From contig NC_092628.1 of the NCBI RefSeq assembly GCF_039555335.1, positions 34,122,965 to 34,186,964 on the forward strand: DNA of 64,000 nucleotides. The letters are read 5' to 3'. How positions within the stretch are numbered: the stretch's first letter is position 1; the number at the start of each line of letters is the position of its first letter. This stretch comes from Amphiura filiformis (lineage: Eukaryota; Echinodermata; Ophiuroidea; Amphilepidida; Amphiuridae). Position numbers and translations under genes: made by a program. The notes beneath the pieces are model-generated. The model had not been told where the DNA came from, ran no database searches, and worked only from the letters and a program-made list of their open reading frames with translations. Positions 44,583 through 55,777 of the stretch are shown here, piece after piece.

Positions 44583-44671
44583 TGAATACAGTATGTGGGA
44601 GAATGCAGATGAACTTGGTCAGCATTATTGTTACAAACGACTTTATTTTATATTTGGTGCTGAAACATTAC

Positions 44672-44881
44672 GTGGGAATCTTCATTTGTTGCTGGTTGCC
44701 GTTTTTCGTAGTTATTGTATCTATGGCTATCTGTGGACATTGTCAACTATCTCTAACTTCTATTGTAGTTGTTACATGGTTAGGATGGTGTAACAGCATT
44801 TTAAATCCAATTATTTACACAATATTTAACAAAGAATTTCGTACGGCGTTTGGAAAAATTCTGACTTGTAAAATAAAGTAG
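44672..44881 (+). pseudogene. GPCR 3'-end fragment c (TM6 to stop)
   Basis: GTGGGAATCTTCATTTGTTG restarts right after 3'-flank sequence ending GCTGAAACATTAC, and the copy runs in frame through CWLPFF, NPIIY and the normal stop. It is the same junction as fragment a. Confidence 0.92.
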
Positions 44882-46309
44882 TTTGTAGCTGAATACAGTA
44901 TGTGGGAGAATGCAGATGCAGATGATATTTTATATTTGGTGCTGAAACATTCCTTGGAAACAGACCTCATCAAAGAAGACACTTAAGCGTTATGGAGATT
45001 GAAAATACTCGGTGGATAATGAACTATGCATTTCTACAAAAATGCTAAAGATTCATTTATTTTATCGTTTTGTCGACAAGGACTTATTATTAATTGCTGC
45101 ATAACGTTTATTACTATGATGCAACTTTGAAAGCAGTTCACACGCATGGCTACTTGAACTTGATCAGAAACGGTGTGCTGCATAAACTGGCTACTGACGT
45201 ATGTGTCTAATGCAATCACGAGAATGCAACATTTCTTAGCTGTCGGTGGTACCGAGAATGAGATATAAGGTGAACGTTTCGACGATGATTATAAATTATG
45301 AACTACTTCTCAACTGACGTTATTGCTATTTCTTAAGTAAACAGCTTGTTATTTATCTACTTCTATGACTTCATAAAATCTTAATTTTTGAATGAGATGA
45401 CTTACACTAACGTGGATATGCACCAATGCAGTCGTTAAACTCGACTGTCGTCTGAATACTATACATCTGAAAGCTAAAATCCCTGGCTGTATTGAGCAGT
45501 AGCAACCTACTGCTGAAATTCGGCATTAAAGAAACTATATAGCTGATAGACATAGTTGACTTTGGATGGCGAAGCAGATACTACATCTGATAATGAATGT
45601 ATTGATGAAGTAGTTATCTACTATAGAATGACAATATACATTTAGAAAGTAGTATATACTGGGATGCTGTCAATAGTTTTGGAGAATTAATTTACAAAGT
45701 ATCAGTCTACTGCTGTTGTCGCTTTTGATGAAGTAGCTATCTAGTGCTGATGTCGCGATTGATACGGAGTGATTTTGAACCGTGAAGCAAAAGTCATTAA
45801 ATCGTTTGTCGGCTTGGACTAGTAATTGGTCGTAAGTGGTCGACCAACTTCCATCTACTTTTACTTCCAATTTTTGAAGAAGTAGCTCCATTAGTGTTTA
45901 TGGATCAGTTATTTACATCAACTGCAAACTGCGTATCAATTTTGATAATTAAAGTACACATTTATTTCTGTCATGGGTGTTCATGCTAATTATGTTACAT
46001 TTAGTGGTGTTTTTAAGCAATCATGTAGCCTATTACCGGTTTGATTAAGCAGATACCCTTTTCTGATATTATCTATATTGATGATCTTTCTTTTATCACC
46101 TTGAATTTCTATACGTGTGCATTTATTGGTCAGTTTATAAAGTACAGATACCTACCGCTGATGTCGATTTACTGTCTGTGACTGATATTGATGTTCGCCA
46201 AAACTAACGATGAAGCGGAAATTGATGGTATCAGCCTTGATTACATATGTTATAAATACATATCGTTATATACCATGTATACTTAGTTGTAATCTACTAA
46301 TGTTAATAT
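44882..46309. other. GPCR 3' flank and spacer
   Basis: It is homologous to the flanks at 41650-42380 and 61230-62110. A two-unit piece of the 34-bp minisatellite lies at 45702-45764. No gene is seen. Confidence 0.6.
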
Positions 46310-46441
46310 TGCTATATTGATGAAGCCTTGTATTGCTATTGGTGAAGTAACTGTAATACTGCGATGCTGATATCGCTATTGATGAAGTAATGTTTACTTA
46401 TATCGCTATTGATGAAGTGTATCGCTCCTATCGCTCTATTG
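46310..46441. repeat. 34-bp minisatellite, array C left part (degenerate)
   Basis: ATTGATGAAGTA words recur at about 46317, 46377, 46409 and 46438. The array is interrupted at its right edge by LINE fragment G. Confidence 0.75.
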
Positions 46442-46905
46442 ATGAAGTACAACGCAGGGCCGCAAGGTTTGTCGTCAATGACTACTCCAGATACAGCAGT
46501 GTTACTGAAATTCTCACCAACCTTCAATGGAACTCACTCAAGAACAGAAGGACAGTATTAAACAGATTAACAGTGCTCCAGAAATCAAGACAAAATCTCC
46601 TCGCCCTGCCGGTGAATGACCTCCTACTGCAGGTCCGACGTCAGTCACGGCACCAACATCCCAACAGCTACCAAGTCATAACGTCAAATAAGAACTGCCA
46701 TAAATACAGCTACTTCCCCCAAACAGTCAAAGACTGGAACTCATTACCCTACTCAATAACCACCATAGAAGATACCAAGCAATTCAAAACAGCAGTAATA
46801 AACCACCTCAACCAACAAGACTAGTAATCTCCATGCCAACACCTCATCCTGCGTGTATGACTCCACCAGGATTGTTATGCAGTATCTCTTCAGAATCAGA
46901 TTTAG
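46435..46905 (+). pseudogene. LINE G 3' fragment inserted in the minisatellite
   Basis: The reading VQRRAARFVVNDYSRYSSVT, then ILTNLQWNSLKNRR and HKYSYFPQTVKDWNSLPYSI, matches the C-terminus of LINE B (QRRAARFTMNNYKRDSSVTS). It ends at TAG near 46824 with a short 3' tail to about 46905, where the minisatellite resumes with ATTGATGAAGCAG. It is 5'-truncated, as is common for LINEs. Confidence 0.85.
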
Positions 46906-47290
46906 ATATTGATGAAGCAGCTGCAGCTGTCTATTACTGCATGATATCGCTGGTGACGAAGTAGCTGTCTATTGGTGCAAATATGCTGATATCGTTATTG
47001 GTGAAGTAGTGTTTACTGCTAATATCGCTATTGATGATGTTTATCGCTCCTATTGCTCTATTGATGAAGCAGCTGTCTATTACTGCATGATATCGCTGAT
47101 GACGAAGTAGCTGTCTATTGGTGCAAATATAGTGATATAGTGATATCTCTATTGATGAAGTAGTGTTTACTGCTAATATCGCTATTGATGAAGTAACTGT
47201 TTATCGCTCCTGTCGCTGTTGATGATGCAGCTGTCTATTGCTGCACGATATTGCTGATGGTGAAGTAACTCTCTACTGCTTATATTGCTA
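46906..47290. repeat. 34-bp minisatellite, array C right part (degenerate)
   Basis: Diverged units such as GATATCGCTGATGACGAAGT and TTGATGAAGTAACTGTTTAT recur. A block of about 130 bp (GCAGCTGTCTATTACTGCAT..) is repeated at 46917 and 47069. Confidence 0.75.
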
Positions 47291-48099
47291 TTAATAAACT
47301 ACATAATAAAGTGTTGATAGTTGTGTCACAGTGTCTTCTGCGATGTTTTGGTGAAGAGCTGCATTTCTATCTGCTGTTGTCATTATTGATCAAGTATCCT
47401 TTTCCTGCTGATATCTGTAAGGCCATACTACTATTTGACATTGGCATTAATGAAATAGCTGTTTTTAAACAGTCAAATTGGTTAAGGCCATAAGGCCATA
47501 CTACTATTTGACATTGGCATTAATGAAATAGCTGTTTAAGTTAACATGGTTAATTCGGTTGTCAATATAATTATCTACTACGCCGATGTTGGCATATCAA
47601 TCTAGTTAATGACATTGTATTCCTAGGAGGCAACAGTCTATAATACGGGAAATATTTTTATTATAATGCTTGTAAATCATATCCATAAACAACAGTCTAG
47701 TTGGTGGTATATACATACTGTTATTGCTGATATTGGTATGATGAAATACCTTTCGTATTCTGCATCTCTGCAAATGTTGCTAAAGAGCCGAAACATATTT
47801 CTAATATCAGAATTCGGTAGAAAATTGAGTCACTGTCTGCTGTTGAAATTCGTAAATGTTTAATGGTGCCGATGTGGATATTGATGAAATAGTTGCCTAG
47901 ATTTTACATTTTAATCAATAACTTATACCTCCAAAGGATACTTTAAAGAGTAATTTAACATTAAGCCACGTTTCAAGAAAACGGACAGATCATTACTTAT
48001 AGTTAACATTGGTGGAGCACACACACTGAGCGAATACATATTGGCTACTCTCAGTGTCAAATTAACCGATACGGTATCGTTGAAGGACATCATTTGAAA
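47291..48099 (+). promoter_or_regulatory. Spacer and upstream region of GPCR copy 2
   Basis: It contains a tandem of GGCCATACTACTATTTGACA near 47422 and 47491, then the upstream blocks CTACGCCGATGTTGGCATAT, CCACGTTTCAAGAAAACGGA and ATACGGTATCGTTGAAGGAC shared with the other copies. The part from 47761 is duplicated at 48803. Confidence 0.6.
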
Positions 48100-49844
48100 A
48101 TGAGAGAGACAATGTAACGTCAGAAATGTTTACAACTACCGCTAGTACCGTAAATGAACCTTTCACACTCCGCGCTGGAAGCATTATCGCGCTCGTTATC
48201 TTACCTATTCTAACGTTATGCGGATTGTTCGGAAACTTATTAGTTGTCATATCAGTGTTTAAATTCAAGCAGCTTCGAATCGTCCCGAATGTCTTCATCG
48301 TGTCGCTTGCTGTTGCCGATCTTTTAGTCTGTATGGTCGTCATGCCACTGGCGTTGTACCAAGACATCAGTAACGGTAACTGGGGCTTGCCCCCATGGTT
48401 GTGTGATGTTTGGGTATCGCTTGATGTCCTCATGTCTACAGCGTCAATTTGGAACTTATGCGTCATTTCATTAGACCGTTTTCTTGCCATCACAAGACCA
48501 CATCAGTACGCACGACGTCGCACCGCGTTCACGGTTCTATTCGCCGTTCTCACCACATGGTTGCTTGCTGCATTCTTGTCCATCCCAACGCTTCTGTTCG
48601 TCGGCGGACATGATCCAACACAGACCAGTACATGCGTTATCAACGTGACCCCAACATTTGTCATCATATCTTCTTGCGTGGCATTTTACATTCCGTGTGC
48701 CATTGTGTTGGTACTCTACTGGCGAATCCTATTCGCAGCAAGAAGGCACGTTTTACATCGGCGTCGAGTAGGTCCAGACACAGGGAGCACCAGCAGGGAA
48801 GATGCATCTCTGCAAATGTTGCTAAAGAGCCGAAACATATTTCTAATATCAGAATTCGGTAGAAAATTGAGTCACTGTCTGCTGTTGAAATTCGTAAATG
48901 TTTAATGATGCCGATGTGGATATTGATGAAATAGTTGCCTAGATTTTACATTTTAATCAATAACTTATACCTCCAAAGGATACTTTAAAGAGTAATTTAA
49001 CATTAAGCCACGTTTCAAGAAAACGGACATATCATTACTTATAGTTAACATTGGTGGAGCACACACACTGAGCGAATACATATTGGCTACTCTCAGTGTC
49101 AAATTAACCGATACGGTATCGTTGAAGGACATCATTTGAAAATGGAGAGAGACAATGTAACGTCAGAAATGTTTACAACTACCGCTAGTACCGTAAATGA
49201 ACCTTTCACACTCCGCGCTGGAAGCATTATCGCGCTCGTTATCTTACCTATTCTAACGTTATGCGGATTGTTCGGAAACTTATTAGTTGTCATATCAGTG
49301 TTTAAATTCAAGCAGCTTCGAATCGTCCCGAATGTCTTCATCGTGTCGCTTGCTGTTGCCGATCTTTTAGTCTGTATGGTCGTCATGCCACTGGCGCTGT
49401 ACCAAGACATCAACAACGGTAACTGGGGCTTGCCCCCATGGTTGTGTGATGTTTGGGTATCGCTTGATGTCCTCATGTCTACAGCGTCAATTTGGAACTT
49501 ATGCGTCATTTCATTAGACCGTTTTCTTGCCATCACAAGACCACATCAGTACGCACGACGTCGCACCGCGTTCACGGTTCTATTCGCCGTTCTCACCACA
49601 TGGTTGCTTGCTGCATTCTTGTCCATCCCAACGCTTCTGTTCGTCGGTGGACATGATCCAACACAGACCAGTACATGCGTTATCAACGTGACCCCAACAT
49701 TTGTCATCATATCTTCTTGCGTGGCATTTTACATTCCGTGTGCCATTGTGTTGGTACTCTACTGGCGAATCCTAGTCGCAGCAAGAAGGCACGTTTTACA
49801 TCGGCGTCGAGTAGGTCCAGACACAGGGAGCACCAGCAGGGAAG
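47761..49844 (+). repeat. 1042-bp direct tandem duplication (47761-48802 and 48803-49844)
   Basis: The offset of 1042 bp holds at every anchor checked: TGCATCTCTGCAAATG at 47761 and 48803, AAAATTGAGTCACTG at 47821 and 48863, and the ATG position at 48100 and 49142. The junction at 48803 joins the third intracellular loop codons of copy 2 to spacer DNA over the shared word TGCA. Only a handful of differences separate the two halves, so the event is recent. Confidence 0.93.
48100..48905 (+). pseudogene. GPCR copy 2: chimeric, 3'-truncated by tandem duplication
   Basis: TM1-5 are intact and nearly identical to copy 3. One G is missing after the usual ATG (48100: ATGAGAGAG against ATGGAGAGAG), which puts a stop five codons on; the first usable in-frame Met is at 48126. 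After ...GSTSREDA the frame passes the duplication junction at 48803 into spacer sequence and ends with about 33 unrelated residues at 48905. TM6, TM7 and the C-tail are absent. It could at most make a five-helix protein. Confidence 0.93.
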
Positions 49845-50180
49845 ATGCAACCGCGTCAACAGCCATAAACGATGGCACCACTAATAACCAACCAGCCGAA
49901 AACACTAACCCTCAAAGAAAAATTATCTCAGTAACTAGAGAGCGAAAAGCTGCGCTTGTTTTAGCAATCGTCGGGAATCTTCATTTGTTGCTGGTTGCCA
50001 TTTTTCTTAGTTTTTGTTTCTTTAGGTATTTGTCCACAATGCCATATATCTATAACTGCTATTGTAATTGTTACATGGTTAGGATGGTGTAACAGCATTT
50101 TAAATCCAATCATTTACACAGTATTTAACAAAGAATTTCGTACGGCGTTTAGAAAAATTCTGACCTGTAAAATGAAATAG
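49142..50180 (+). pseudogene. GPCR copy 3: nearly intact, 2-bp deletion before TM6
   Basis: It starts MERDNVTSEMF, with an N-glycosylation site NVT that copies 1, 4 and 5 lack. TM1-5 read normally with D3.32, DRF and SS at 5.42/5.43. At about 49971 the sequence reads ATCGTCGGGAATC where copies 1 and 5 read ATCGTCGTGGGAATC. This shifts the frame so that it ends at 50092 with a nonsense tail; the correct TM6-TM7-C-tail (PFFLVFVSLGICPQCHISIT, NPIIYTVFNKEFR) continues in another frame to 50180. An assembly or allelic error cannot be excluded. Confidence 0.93.
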
Positions 50181-51745
50181 TTGTAGCTGAATACGATATG
50201 CGAGAGAAATTATGCAGATAAAATGATGGCAACAGACCTCAATAAAGAAGACAATTAAGCGTTGTGAAGATAGAGTTTGCAATACTAATATTGGATAATA
50301 AACCGTGTCATTCTACAAAAAGCTGATGCTTCACACACTACGGCGCTTTATAGAAAAATAGTCATGAGTTGTAAAATGTAGTAATTTGTAGATTGTAACC
50401 ATTCACTCACGTTGATCATGTGGCTCATGTCGGGACTCACGTGTAGCACTCAAATCTCATTTTGTTTGTTATTTTGTTCCCAAATCGCATCATGTAGACC
50501 AAATAGAGGTGTATTTAGGTATGAAATTTGCTCATAATTTTGACACATCGAAAGGAAACGGGGGAGGGGGGAATTTGGCAATAACGGCGAAAAAGAGGAA
50601 AGTGACTTTTGTCAGACCATTTCGGGAGTTCTACCCCATGATTATCTTTCCCGTGACTTGTGCTTTGTTTGTCGTAAAATTCCCGTAGTTCATGTTATTA
50701 CTCAACGGTCTCAACCGTTACTTACTTCCAATAAATTGAATACAAGTAGTGAGTCACACTAACAAAATACCAGAGCAAAAAAGGTATGCTTTAGATTGTT
50801 AATATTTCATAATTTATATGTATATTGGAAAAGGCGGGCGATGATTAAAGAAAAGCATGTTTTCTCAAACTGCAATATTGTGGAATGTCACAAGTTCCAA
50901 AATGCCCTGTTATTAAAGTTATTTTAGCATACATACTATAAATACTCACGTGTATGGTAAGTAGATTTTCATAATAAAACAAAGAACACTGGTTTCTCGA
51001 TCAAAAAAACGAACCCGGAAAACAAATCGGGTTTTTTCTTCAAAACGTGGCTTTCCAATCGAGAAACCCGGTTTATCGAATTTGAAGCCAAGTTGTAGAA
51101 AAATTTTACCTGTTTCAAAATGTCGGAACATTGTGGAACAGGTTTAGGGGTTTTCTCCTTTTTTTAAGGCGGAAGGAGATTTCATCGAGGAAGCAGACCT
51201 CTTTCTCACCGAAAAAAAAAACAGGTTTAGGCAGATTTTTCTTCCCCGGTAGGAAATAGTAAATACACGTTTTCGCTCGCGTCGCTAGCATGTATTTTTT
51301 CCTTTTTTATTTTCAGTTAAAATAAATGTCCTTTTTGCCCAAAACATCTGAGTTAACATGCATACATCAATTTTCCTCAAACTCATCTACTTTGGGGGGA
51401 AAATGACCGATTTAACATGCATGGGCCCGTAGAACAGATTTGGTTTCCTCGTCCCCTACTAAACCTGTTGTATTTTTTTTTTGTTGTTGTTGTTTGTTTT
51501 GGTGTGAAATAGGTCTGCTTTCTCGGTGAGAAACGTAGATTTGTGAAATTAGTCAATCAATGAATAAAATACAATGGCGGATTTCAATAGATTTGAAGTG
51601 TTTTAAGATTATCCGCTAATAAGCTTTAGCCTTGTAGCGTAGCGTGATATTCACGTCTTCTTCATCTTCATTTCGGTTTTAAATCAGCTTTTTGAGTCAA
51701 GAGAAAGTATTTTTTTAAGATTTAAAATCCAATCTCAACTGCCAC
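50181..51745. other. GPCR copy 3 3' flank and unrelated spacer
   Basis: The first 150 bp resemble the shared 3' flank. From about 50400 the sequence is unlike the rest of the array. It has several words for a TTTCTCGG/CCGAGAAA type dyad (CGATCAAAAAAACG, CAATCGAGAAACCCGG, TTTCTCACCGAAAA, TTTCTCGGTGAGAAACG) between 50990 and 51535, suggesting an unassigned mobile element. Confidence 0.45.
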
Positions 51746-52069
51746 TGAGGCTTAATCACATAAAAGACATGACATGTGTGTCACAAAACTACTCGATAAT
51801 CAATGGTGTGATATACGTTGCAGAATAAGGCGTGATTAATTTACACAAATCTAATCAAATTATATGAAACATTGGACTTTTGTTCAAAACACACGAAGTT
51901 GCTAACAAATCTAATAACCACTTTCTAACTAAATTCTCGCTAAATTCCCGCGGCTAAATAAATTCTGCACGAACTACGTGTATAAAATAATCATTGTATC
52001 AACACGAGTCAACAAGGCTGATTTCGAGCAAGACACCCCTGAGATACAGTCTGCTCTTGATCAGATATA
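51746..52069. repeat. Segmental duplication block, unit I start
   Basis: TGAGGCTTAATCACATAAAA through CTTGATCAGATATA matches 57121-57449 with a few differences only. It begins one of two parallel units that each contain this block, a LINE D fragment, a receptor 3'-flank remnant, a minisatellite and a receptor. Confidence 0.9.
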
Positions 52070-54172
52070 TGGTCAATTCCAGCCAAAGCGGGCCAAAATT
52101 CTCTCTGGGGGCCATTTTGAAAATGTTTTCCTTTTCAATTCTAGACTTATCAAATGAGACGATCATGTCTAGTGAATCATCAGGTGGAAGTGCCATCGGA
52201 TTGAAAAATAACTTTTCTTGCTAGACCAAATAAAGTGTTAAATGCGCATATGCATGTTACCCACGAATTCAAGCATTTTTCACCTGTTGTACGCCATAAA
52301 ATTTCACTTTCTTTAATATCTTTCAATATTTTATGTGTGACTCATATACACTAGAAACCGGTGAAGACTTTGAACGTAAAATAGAATTTTATTACATATA
52401 TCTACAAAGAAATATTTTGGTTATTACACATTTTAAGAAAGAACCAGGTGTACAGTTAAGATTGTGTCAATTCTTCGAACTCTTTCCAAAGTGGCTGTCA
52501 TTTAACATTACTGTATTATTTCGAAAGATTAGAATAAATGCTTCATATAAATATAAAGTTAGATTTTGTATCTCGTCGCAGGATGAGGATCTCGGATGGA
52601 TTCGTGGGTAACAGCGTCTGGAAAATAGCAATTCCTATTAATTTTTTAAATAAAAATAAAAATACTTTTCCGTATGTCAATAATTCAGGCTGCAATGGCA
52701 CTAAAATGAATTTTAATCAAAATACAGACTACATGGAATATTTAGAATGGATCATTATGTCATTTTGGGTATAAAAGTTTTGAGAATAATGAAGTTGCCA
52801 AATTCAAATAGACAGAGCAAACAGTTTTATATTATTATTTTAGTAAAATCATTCCATATTTTCATGCAGCAATATTCTATTAACTCGTGTTTGACAGTTC
52901 CTATGAACTAAAACACTATCAATACATTGTTAACTATAATTTAAGTAGGGATTCGTGGGTAACCAAAATGTTCGTGGGTAACACATATTTGAAGGTATGT
53001 ATTGGTAAGCGGCAAAATAGAAACTATTACAGAAGGTTGGAAACCACCATGCGGTTATTCCTCCATTGTGTTTCAATGATTCCCGTTTCTCTAACTAATT
53101 GCATTTACCCAACAAATGGTAATTTAGGATAATCAATCAAAACTTCATGATGCAGCTTCAGTATACCTTCAAGAGGACGCTATTAAACAGGACTGTTTTG
53201 GAACCTATTTCGCATGTTTTCAAAATGTTAAGATGCATAAGAAACATATAATTTACGAGTAAATCCTTGGATTCGTGGGTAACGCCGAATTCGTGGGTAA
53301 AGCTATAAGTACTATAGTACCGTTTGGGGTTTGCGTTTCTTAGGTGTATAAACTGTAAGTACTGTCAAAATTATAGCATACCCATGGCTTGAATATGTGC
53401 TGATTTAAACTTAAAATAAACAATCTCCTTATTTTTCAAGGTTAGCATCTATTCGGGATTCGTGGGTAACAAAAGTTTAAACCGTCGTAGATTCTTTTTT
53501 AAAGCGGTGAACGTATTTTTACGATTTACAATTTTAAGCGCTTGTCAAACTAAATTCAGTGTCCAAAGTCATTAAATGTTAATTTAAGTTATGGCGATTA
53601 TATTTGCTTGACCCGTGGGTAACAGTTGATACGTGGGTAACGTCAAATTTGATTTTATGGAATTTTATGGGTAAAACGTATTTGCATAAAATAATCACTT
53701 GGACCTCAGAATTATAGAACGAAACTTCGTTTCATGATATAGTCATTTATGGCATATTCACTTAACATTTTCAGAACGATCATTTTATTTTTGATACGCG
53801 GGTAACAAAATTATTAGCCAAATTGACTTAATGGCCTCTAGAGTCCACAAACTTTGGTGGAATTCAATCGTTTTACATATGATGAGAGATCATGCAAACG
53901 TCTTTCTAACGGTAATAATTTCATTTTGATTGAAGGACATTCAATGACATATATGGTGCTTTATCTTTGAATTCGTGGGTAACGCCAAATCATTTAAGCT
54001 ATCATAACTTGTCCCTGGTATGACTTGCTAGTAAAGGCCTATATGCACAAAGAGAGCACATTGGACGTGACATGATATGCTCCATCAATAACGTGATTTC
54101 CTTTATTAATGACATTTTAAAGTGGAAAGTTAACATAGAGAGAATTTTGTCCGCTTTCGCTGGAATTGACCA
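52070..54172. mobile_element. 2.1-kb TA-flanked DNA element with repeated CGTGGGTAAC motif
   Basis: The left end TGGTCAATTCCAGCCAAAGC and the right end complement (TGGTCAATTCCAGCGAAAGC) match over about 36 bp with few changes, continuing into CAAAATTCTCTCT. TA is duplicated at 52068-52069 and 54173-54174, and the parallel unit at about 57449 shows the site without the insert. The interior has no transposase that I recognise but carries eleven TTCGTGGGTAAC-like words (list in findings). It looks like a non-autonomous Tc1/mariner-type or unclassified TA element, younger than the segmental duplication or lost from the other copy. Confidence 0.88.
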
Positions 54173-54174
54173 TA

Positions 54175-54725
54175 TACTCTGCTCCTTGATCAGATGTATA
54201 TGATCAAATACTTCCTCCATCAATGCACCAGTTCCTCAGTGGTCAATATTGGACCACTTTTGTTCTCTAACTTCATTGATGACCTGGGTGATGAGTGGGA
54301 AAACCATATAACGCTACCTCTACGCAGACGATTTCACTTTGTTTTGTGAGATTACATCTAGAGACAACCCTGAGGTCGTTACTGCTAGCTTGAACAAAGA
54401 CCTGGAGGAAATGAGCTTCTAGGCATATAGATGGAAGGTGTCCTTCGAGCCATCGAAATGTAAGACAATGACAATATCAAGAAAGAGGAATCTAACCAAG
54501 CTAGATCTTCTGTTTGGTGTCAGCAAACTGGCTGAGAAGGAGGAGCTGGAGATCCTGGGAGTCACAGTCGACAGCAAGTTGACCTAGACAAAGCACATTT
54601 GATGTCTCTTCCGTGTCAGAGGCAGAGCAATCGTTTACAAGACTCAAGTTCGCAGTGTGATGGAAAACGCCCTTCGAATCATATGCCTGTTATCTGTGTG
54701 GGCAAATGACAGGCTTCTTCAAAAC
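54175..54725 (+). pseudogene. LINE D copy 1: reverse transcriptase fragment
   Basis: Pieces in several frames read IGPLLFSNFIDDLGDEWENH, LYADDFTLFCEITSRDNPEV, ASLNKDLEEMSF, EPSKCKTMTISRKRN and KLAEKEELEILGVTVDSKLT. The YADD box is kept, but frame changes (near 54305 and 54425) and stops break it, and both ends are missing. It runs directly into receptor 3'-flank sequence. Confidence 0.8.
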
Positions 54726-55387
54726 AATTTAGGAAAATGTATGTGGACGTTCCTGATCACGTGATGCAACAAATTTACTTGCCCACCAGGTATTCTTTTA
54801 CCATGTTTAATGCCATTTTGTCAACAATCGGAGAGAGATATAATGAATATGAATACGTCAATACGATATGTGGGAATGAAATTGATTGGCACTATTGTTG
54901 CAAAAGAGTTAATTTCATTTTTAGAGCAGGAAACATGTGTTTGAAACATATCTCAACAATTGAACAAAGAAGACAATTAACAATTGCGGAGACTGCATTT
55001 TGCATTACTATAATATTACTCAGTGGATAATGAACCGCGCCTTTCAAAAGACCGGACGCTTTACGTCATGTTTCTGTCCGTTTTTATGAGTTCTGATTAC
55101 ATATAAGAATGGATTCTATCATTCTGTAGTTAACTGCTGTAACGATTGTCATTATTACTATATAGTGGAACTTTGAAAGCTTGCTAAATTTACTTTAGGC
55201 CTATTCGCAATCTGCAAAACTCAAGTTCATTATGACTTCAAGTTATATAAATTAGATACTTGAAATTGATCAAAAATTTGCTCCTGAAGAATTTATCTAG
55301 TGCAATCACAGTAAATGTTTTCGTTAGAGGGACGTGTGTGACGATAAAAAGGTGAACGTTAATATGTACTAATTATCATTGGTCTAA
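54726..55387 (+). other. Receptor 3'-flank remnant without receptor, unit I
   Basis: GGAATGAAATTGATTGGCAC, TTGTTGCAAAAGAGTTAATT and AACAAAGAAGACAATTAA correspond to the 3' flank of the intact receptors (compare CTTGGTCAGCATTATTGTTA and CAAAGAAGACACTTAAGCG). The receptor body that should precede it is gone; LINE D sits in its place. The 97-residue open frame here is not counted as a gene. Confidence 0.6.
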
Positions 55388-55777
55388 TTGCTACTGATGT
55401 CGCTATTGATGAAGTAGCTGCTACTGCTTATGTCACTATTGATGAAGTAACTGTCTACTATCCTTGTCGCTATTGATGCAGTTAAGTAGCTCTCTTTTGC
55501 TTGATGAAGTAGCTATCTACTGCTGATGTCGCTATTGATGAAGTAGCTATCTACTGCTGATGTCGCTATTGATGAAGTAGCTATCTACTGCTGATGTCGC
55601 TATTGATGAAGTAGCTATCTACTGTTGATGTCGCTATTGATGAAGTAACTGTCTACTTCTGATGTCGCTATTGATGAAGTAACTGTCTACTTCTGATGTC
55701 GCTATTGATGAAGTAACTGTCTACTACTGATGTCTCTATTGATGAAGTAACTGTCTACTACTGATGTCGCATTTGAT
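55388..55777. repeat. 34-bp minisatellite, array D (about 11 units)
   Basis: GATGTCGCTATTGATGAAGT repeats every 34 bp with AGCTATCTACTGCT or AACTGTCTACTACT completing the unit. The two unit types form separate runs. Confidence 0.93.
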
